A program made the translations under genes and the position numbers. Below are positions 61,436-64,000 of a stretch of 64,000 bases of DNA, one piece after another (position 1 is the stretch's first letter; each line of letters opens with the position of its first letter). The notes below the pieces were generated by a model. That model searched no databases, was not told where the DNA came from, and worked only from the letters and a program-made list of their open reading frames with translations. The stretch lies in the NCBI RefSeq assembly GCF_902459745.1, contig NZ_CABPSJ010000001.1:1-64000 (forward strand). Direction: 5' to 3'. This DNA is from Pandoraea communis (GTDB lineage: Bacteria; Pseudomonadota; Gammaproteobacteria; Burkholderiales; Burkholderiaceae).

Positions 61436-62296
61436 TCACCTATAAGAGGCTATCGACCTACTAATCTTCACATCCTGTATGTAGTTTGTTTCGAGAAACG
61501 CGGCTACACTAACTTCAAGCGATGAGTTTTTTGGTCCGAGAATCACCTCGACAATGGCTCCATTGACGTTTTTTCTGGAAAAATCGATATCCAAATGCGG
61601 GACTGGCGCGCTCTCTTTCAAATGAAATTCAACTTTCGCTCGATACCAATCCGGATCATCTGCGGGACCGAAATCATCACTCAATCGAAACATCCGGTCC
61701 CCATTCGTTAGATTAGCAAGTCGCATTAGGCGAACCTCCCTCTCCTCCGAAAAAGCCGGACTCTTAAATGCGGCCATATCGAACGCCAAACCAGTACATA
61801 GGTGAAGAAATCCCTGTGGATCGCGAGGCTCTCCATTCTTCTCAACCTCGTACATCGCATTAACGAGACCGCGGATTTCCGCCTGCTGCTCTTCCTTATC
61901 GTATGTCACGCGAAGCGCCCGAGCACCGAGATTTACAAGGCGTTTAGCGTCAAAACCAATCGCATAGCCGCGCCCATCTTGAGCATAAGCACGCCATTGG
62001 CTCAAGACATCCCCCTGAGTTGATAGACATGTTGCGAGTGGATACCCTGCGATCCACGCAGCTTGCATACATTCACCAATGTCGTGAACCAACGGCTCTC
62101 CACACGTCTCTATCAGATCTGTCTTGCTCTCCCGCCACACTTGGCGCCCCCACTCCAACTCCATGAAATCGTTCATGGAATACAAGTCTGAGAACCGCAA
62201 CTTTTTATTAGAGATGATCGCTAGAAATGTTTCTGGCTTGCAATAGTGATAGAGAACGTCCCCATCATTAGGTTCGTATGAACGATTTTTCAACAT
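61436..62296 (-). CDS. DUF2971 domain protein
   Basis: A 286-residue DUF2971 protein: LYHYCKPETFLAIISNKKLR and FSDLYSMNDFMELEWG at the start, then the central LATCLSTQGDVLSQWRAYAQ and DGRGYAIGFDAKRL, and EEREVRLMR further on. The family is uncharacterised but frequent in mobile and defence islands; its R-Y...S-x-W-x-x-Y-x-x-x-x-G-G pattern has been compared with ADP-ribosyl-type folds, which I cannot verify here. Start ATG 62296 follows AT-rich DNA. It stands alone between an IS remnant and a gene-poor stretch. Confidence 0.82.
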   Translation of the reverse strand: MLKNRSYEPNDGDVLYHYCKPETFLAIISNKKLRFSDLYSMNDFMELEWGRQVWRESKTDLIETCGEPLVHDIGECMQAAWIAGYPLATCLSTQGDVLSQWRAYAQDGRGYAIGFDAKRLVNLGARALRVTYDKEEQQAEIRGLVNAMYEVEKNGEPRDPQGFLHLCTGLAFDMAAFKSPAFSEEREVRLMRLANLTNGDRMFRLSDDFGPADDPDWYRAKVEFHLKESAPVPHLDIDFSRKNVNGAIVEVILGPKNSSLEVSVAAFLETNYIQDVKISRSIASYR

Positions 62297-62696
62297 ATTT
62301 TTGATCGCATGAGATTGCTACTTGACATTTCATTTATGAATATCAATATTAAACCATGACATTCCAACCAAGCTAGCCAAGAAGGCCATTCGGCTCTGCA
62401 ATCTGTTCCAGAGAATCGACCTATTTGATCCGTTGGAAGGAATTCTTCGGCGCTGGACGAGAGCGAACGGTAGGCCCGGTTCCGGCCAGTATGCGACAAC
62501 CGCACTGGCCACTGGAGGAGCGATGCCGTCTTCGGCCACGTCGTTGCTATGCCCGCTCCCCGCTTCGAGCCCCGAGCGCAGCGCCAAGTACGCGGCGCTC
62601 ATTTCAATCTCGATGGACAAGCGAGCGCTCAGGTGTATCGCTCAGCTATCTCCATCTCCAGCAGTTCGTCGCCACTAGGATGACCGTCTCTTCCAA
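62297..62696. other. Gene-poor region inside the island
   Basis: About 400 bp. The part next to the DUF2971 gene (62297-62370) is AT-rich and should hold its promoter. The rest is GC-rich with an open minus-strand frame (62330-62620) that I cannot assign to any family. It looks like debris of a lost chromosomal or mobile gene. Confidence 0.3.
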
Positions 62697-62813
62697 TCAA
62701 TGCGCTCTGAGTGCCTCATTGATCAATGCCTTCGCGAATTGGAGGCCTGCAAGCGCCTTTGCCTTCGCCAGTAGTTCGTAGTCAAGCGTGAGGGATGTGA
62801 GCATTCGATACAT
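62697..62813 (-). pseudogene. VapB-like antitoxin, N-terminal remnant
   Basis: On the minus strand a 38-codon stretch MLTSLTLDYELLAKAKALAG and AKALINEALRAH resembles the ribbon-helix-helix start of VapB antitoxins (M-x-T-T-L-x-L-D-x-x-L-L...A-L-x-x-x-A-L-R-A). A stop follows where the usual E-R-x-x-R continuation should be, and no VapC toxin is seen next to it. Confidence 0.45.
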
Positions 62814-63058
62814 CCAGTAACGTGGCTGGAGCAGCTGTTCAGGATTCTGGCGGCTGAGGGGAGTTGTAGCACCGCCCACAAAACCCTACATTGAACCCTA
62901 CATTTATCTGCACACAAAATCAAAAAAAATCTATAATTCACAAACACTTAGACATCCTACAACCCTCCAAACAACCCTACATTCGTCCCTCCAAAAAGCT
63001 ATACAAACCCGGGAGAATAGGCGAGTTCACGAGGAAAAATCTACGCAAAGAAGGTCCC
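62814..63058. promoter_or_regulatory. Upstream region of fic with three direct repeats
   Basis: AACCCTACATT occurs three times in direct orientation, at 62882-62892, 62894-62904 and 62973-62983, in an AT-rich stretch upstream of the Fic gene. The first two start 12 bp apart. They may be operator sites for a regulator of fic. AAGAAGG precedes the ATG at 63059. Confidence 0.45.
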
Positions 63059-64000
63059 ATGGTTACTGTCGTCTCGATCCAGCCCCTCTTCCCGGAAGAC
63101 CGCGTGCTCGACGGTTCACTCGAACTGGCGGCCACTCTGTCTGAGAAAGCCCGCGAGTTGCAGGCCGACGGGAAAGGCCCGGTCGCTGAGGCACTCATTC
63201 CGCTCCTTCGTAATATGAACTCGTATTACACGAACAAGATCGAGGGGCAACACACCACTCCGGCGCAGATTCAGCAGGCTCTTGAGCAACACTATTCGTC
63301 GGACACGGAAGAGCACAAGAAGCAGCTGATGGCCACAGCGCATATTCACGCTGAGGAGCAGCTAGAAAGGCAATGGGGAGATACAACGGTTGGCAAGATG
63401 TTCGATGCGGAGCGCGTGTGCACCATACACCGACTGTTCTTCGAAGCGCTGCCGGAAAAATTCCGACTTACGAACGAAGGCGACCTTATCCGACCTGGCG
63501 AATTTAGGGAGAAGGATGTCACCGTTGGCAAGCACATGGCGCCCCCCGCAGATCTCATACCCCAGCTAATGGAGGAATGGGGGAAGCGCTACTCCCGCAT
63601 CAAGGCCTCTGAGTACCAACTGATAGCGACAGCTTGCTCACATCATCGCCTCGCGTGGATACACCCGTTCATCGACGGCAATGGTCGCGTCTGCCGCTTG
63701 CATTCGCATTTGACGCTACACGCATCTAGATTGACCGACGGCCTTTGGTCCCCGTTACGCGGATTCGCTCGTACCCACGATGAGTACTACGCTCGCCTCG
63801 CCGCAGCGGATATGTCTCGACGCAACGACTTGGACGGACGAGGCAACCTGTCGCAGGAGGAGCTAGCCAAGTTCATCAATTACTTCCTCGACTGCTGCCT
63901 GGATCAAGTCACCTTCATGTTGAAGATGATGGAGTTCGGAGGCTTCACAGCACGGTTGCGCGACTTGCTCTACTACCTTGACGCGAACCCGTGGCAGATA
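63059..64000 (+). CDS. Fic-domain protein (partial, runs off the window)
   Basis: At least 314 residues of a Fic protein, expected to AMPylate a target with ATP. The catalytic motif HPFIDGNGRVCR (about residues 203-214) contains the His, Asp-Gly-Asn-Gly and Arg needed for activity. An N-terminal inhibitory helix is visible as T-N-K-I-E-G (about residues 62-67, fitting S/T-x-x-x-E-G/N), so it is the self-inhibited class II type. The C-terminal half, probably with a winged helix, continues beyond 64000. AAGG precedes the ATG. It lies in the same island as other toxin-like genes. Confidence 0.9.
   Translation, partial: MVTVVSIQPLFPEDRVLDGSLELAATLSEKARELQADGKGPVAEALIPLLRNMNSYYTNKIEGQHTTPAQIQQALEQHYSSDTEEHKKQLMATAHIHAEEQLERQWGDTTVGKMFDAERVCTIHRLFFEALPEKFRLTNEGDLIRPGEFREKDVTVGKHMAPPADLIPQLMEEWGKRYSRIKASEYQLIATACSHHRLAWIHPFIDGNGRVCRLHSHLTLHASRLTDGLWSPLRGFARTHDEYYARLAAADMSRRNDLDGRGNLSQEELAKFINYFLDCCLDQVTFMLKMMEFGGFTARLRDLLYYLDANPWQI

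Noticed and set aside
62882-62983. A CRISPR array formed by the repeated AACCCTACATT.
   Set aside because: The repeats are 11 bp with irregular gaps of 1 and 68 bp and there are no cas genes, so it is not a CRISPR.

Overview
The window looks like chromosomal DNA of a betaproteobacterium of the Burkholderiaceae, with Pandoraea or a Burkholderia relative as the best guess. The signs are high-GC genes with GC-rich third positions, two Burkholderia-type 16-strand porins, NMT1/SsuA-type ABC importers, tripartite tricarboxylate genes and a very high density of LysR regulators (eight intact, two or more decayed). The genus is inferred from general knowledge; no rRNA or housekeeping marker is present. 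No CRISPR array or rRNA was seen.

Positions 1-53500 are a patchwork of small catabolic and transport operons, each beside its own regulator. In order: an SsuA/SsuC-like importer (1-1626); an FAD amine oxidase plus cupin (2107-3866); two LysR genes and an SDR (3898-6940); a porin/MFS/AroE-like/FAD unit with a LysR (7211-12981); a probable biosynthetic or specialised metabolic cluster of ferredoxin reductase, chorismate mutase, flavoprotein, 7Fe ferredoxin and a TauD-like dioxygenase (13194-18793); a DAO flavoprotein with HutD, EtfBA and HutG (19080-23620); a truncated IS256-family transposase (25332-26031); a GntR-controlled hydantoinase/ABC operon ending beside an unrecognised 330-residue protein and a porin (26297-35134); a diketo-acid hydrolase/SDR/MFS operon (35332-39428); a ureohydrolase and lone TauA-like protein (39805-42997); an orphan BrnA antitoxin with a decayed brnT (43411-43801); an MBL hydrolase and alpha/beta hydrolase (44109-47049); and a mevalonate catabolic operon (mvaA, mvaB, TctA-type transporter) with a divergent MocR regulator (47779-53476).

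At 53549-54767 lies a decayed IS3-family element, followed by a strong hairpin terminator and the last ~46 nt of a tRNA-Ser gene (54865-54911, minus strand). That fragment with its terminator is what is left at the distal junction when an element integrates into a tRNA 3' end. DNA to its right is poorer in GC and carries defence-type genes, so I read 54911 onward as a genomic island running past position 64000.

The island holds an HNH endonuclease, a DUF4031 protein, a thymidylate-synthase-family enzyme whose active site carries Asp at the pyrimidine-selecting position (as in phage T4 dCMP hydroxymethylase), and a protein I assign to the clade 3 alpha-glutamyl/putrescinyl-thymine pyrophosphorylase family. 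These are followed by a HigB-like toxin with an HTH/ImmA-IrrE antitoxin, a broken IS3 transposase, a DUF2971 protein, a VapB-like remnant and a Fic protein that runs off the window. The thymidylate-synthase-like plus pyrophosphorylase-like pair is the strongest candidate for an undescribed system: it suggests modified pyrimidine nucleotides or DNA base hypermodification in a bacterial island.
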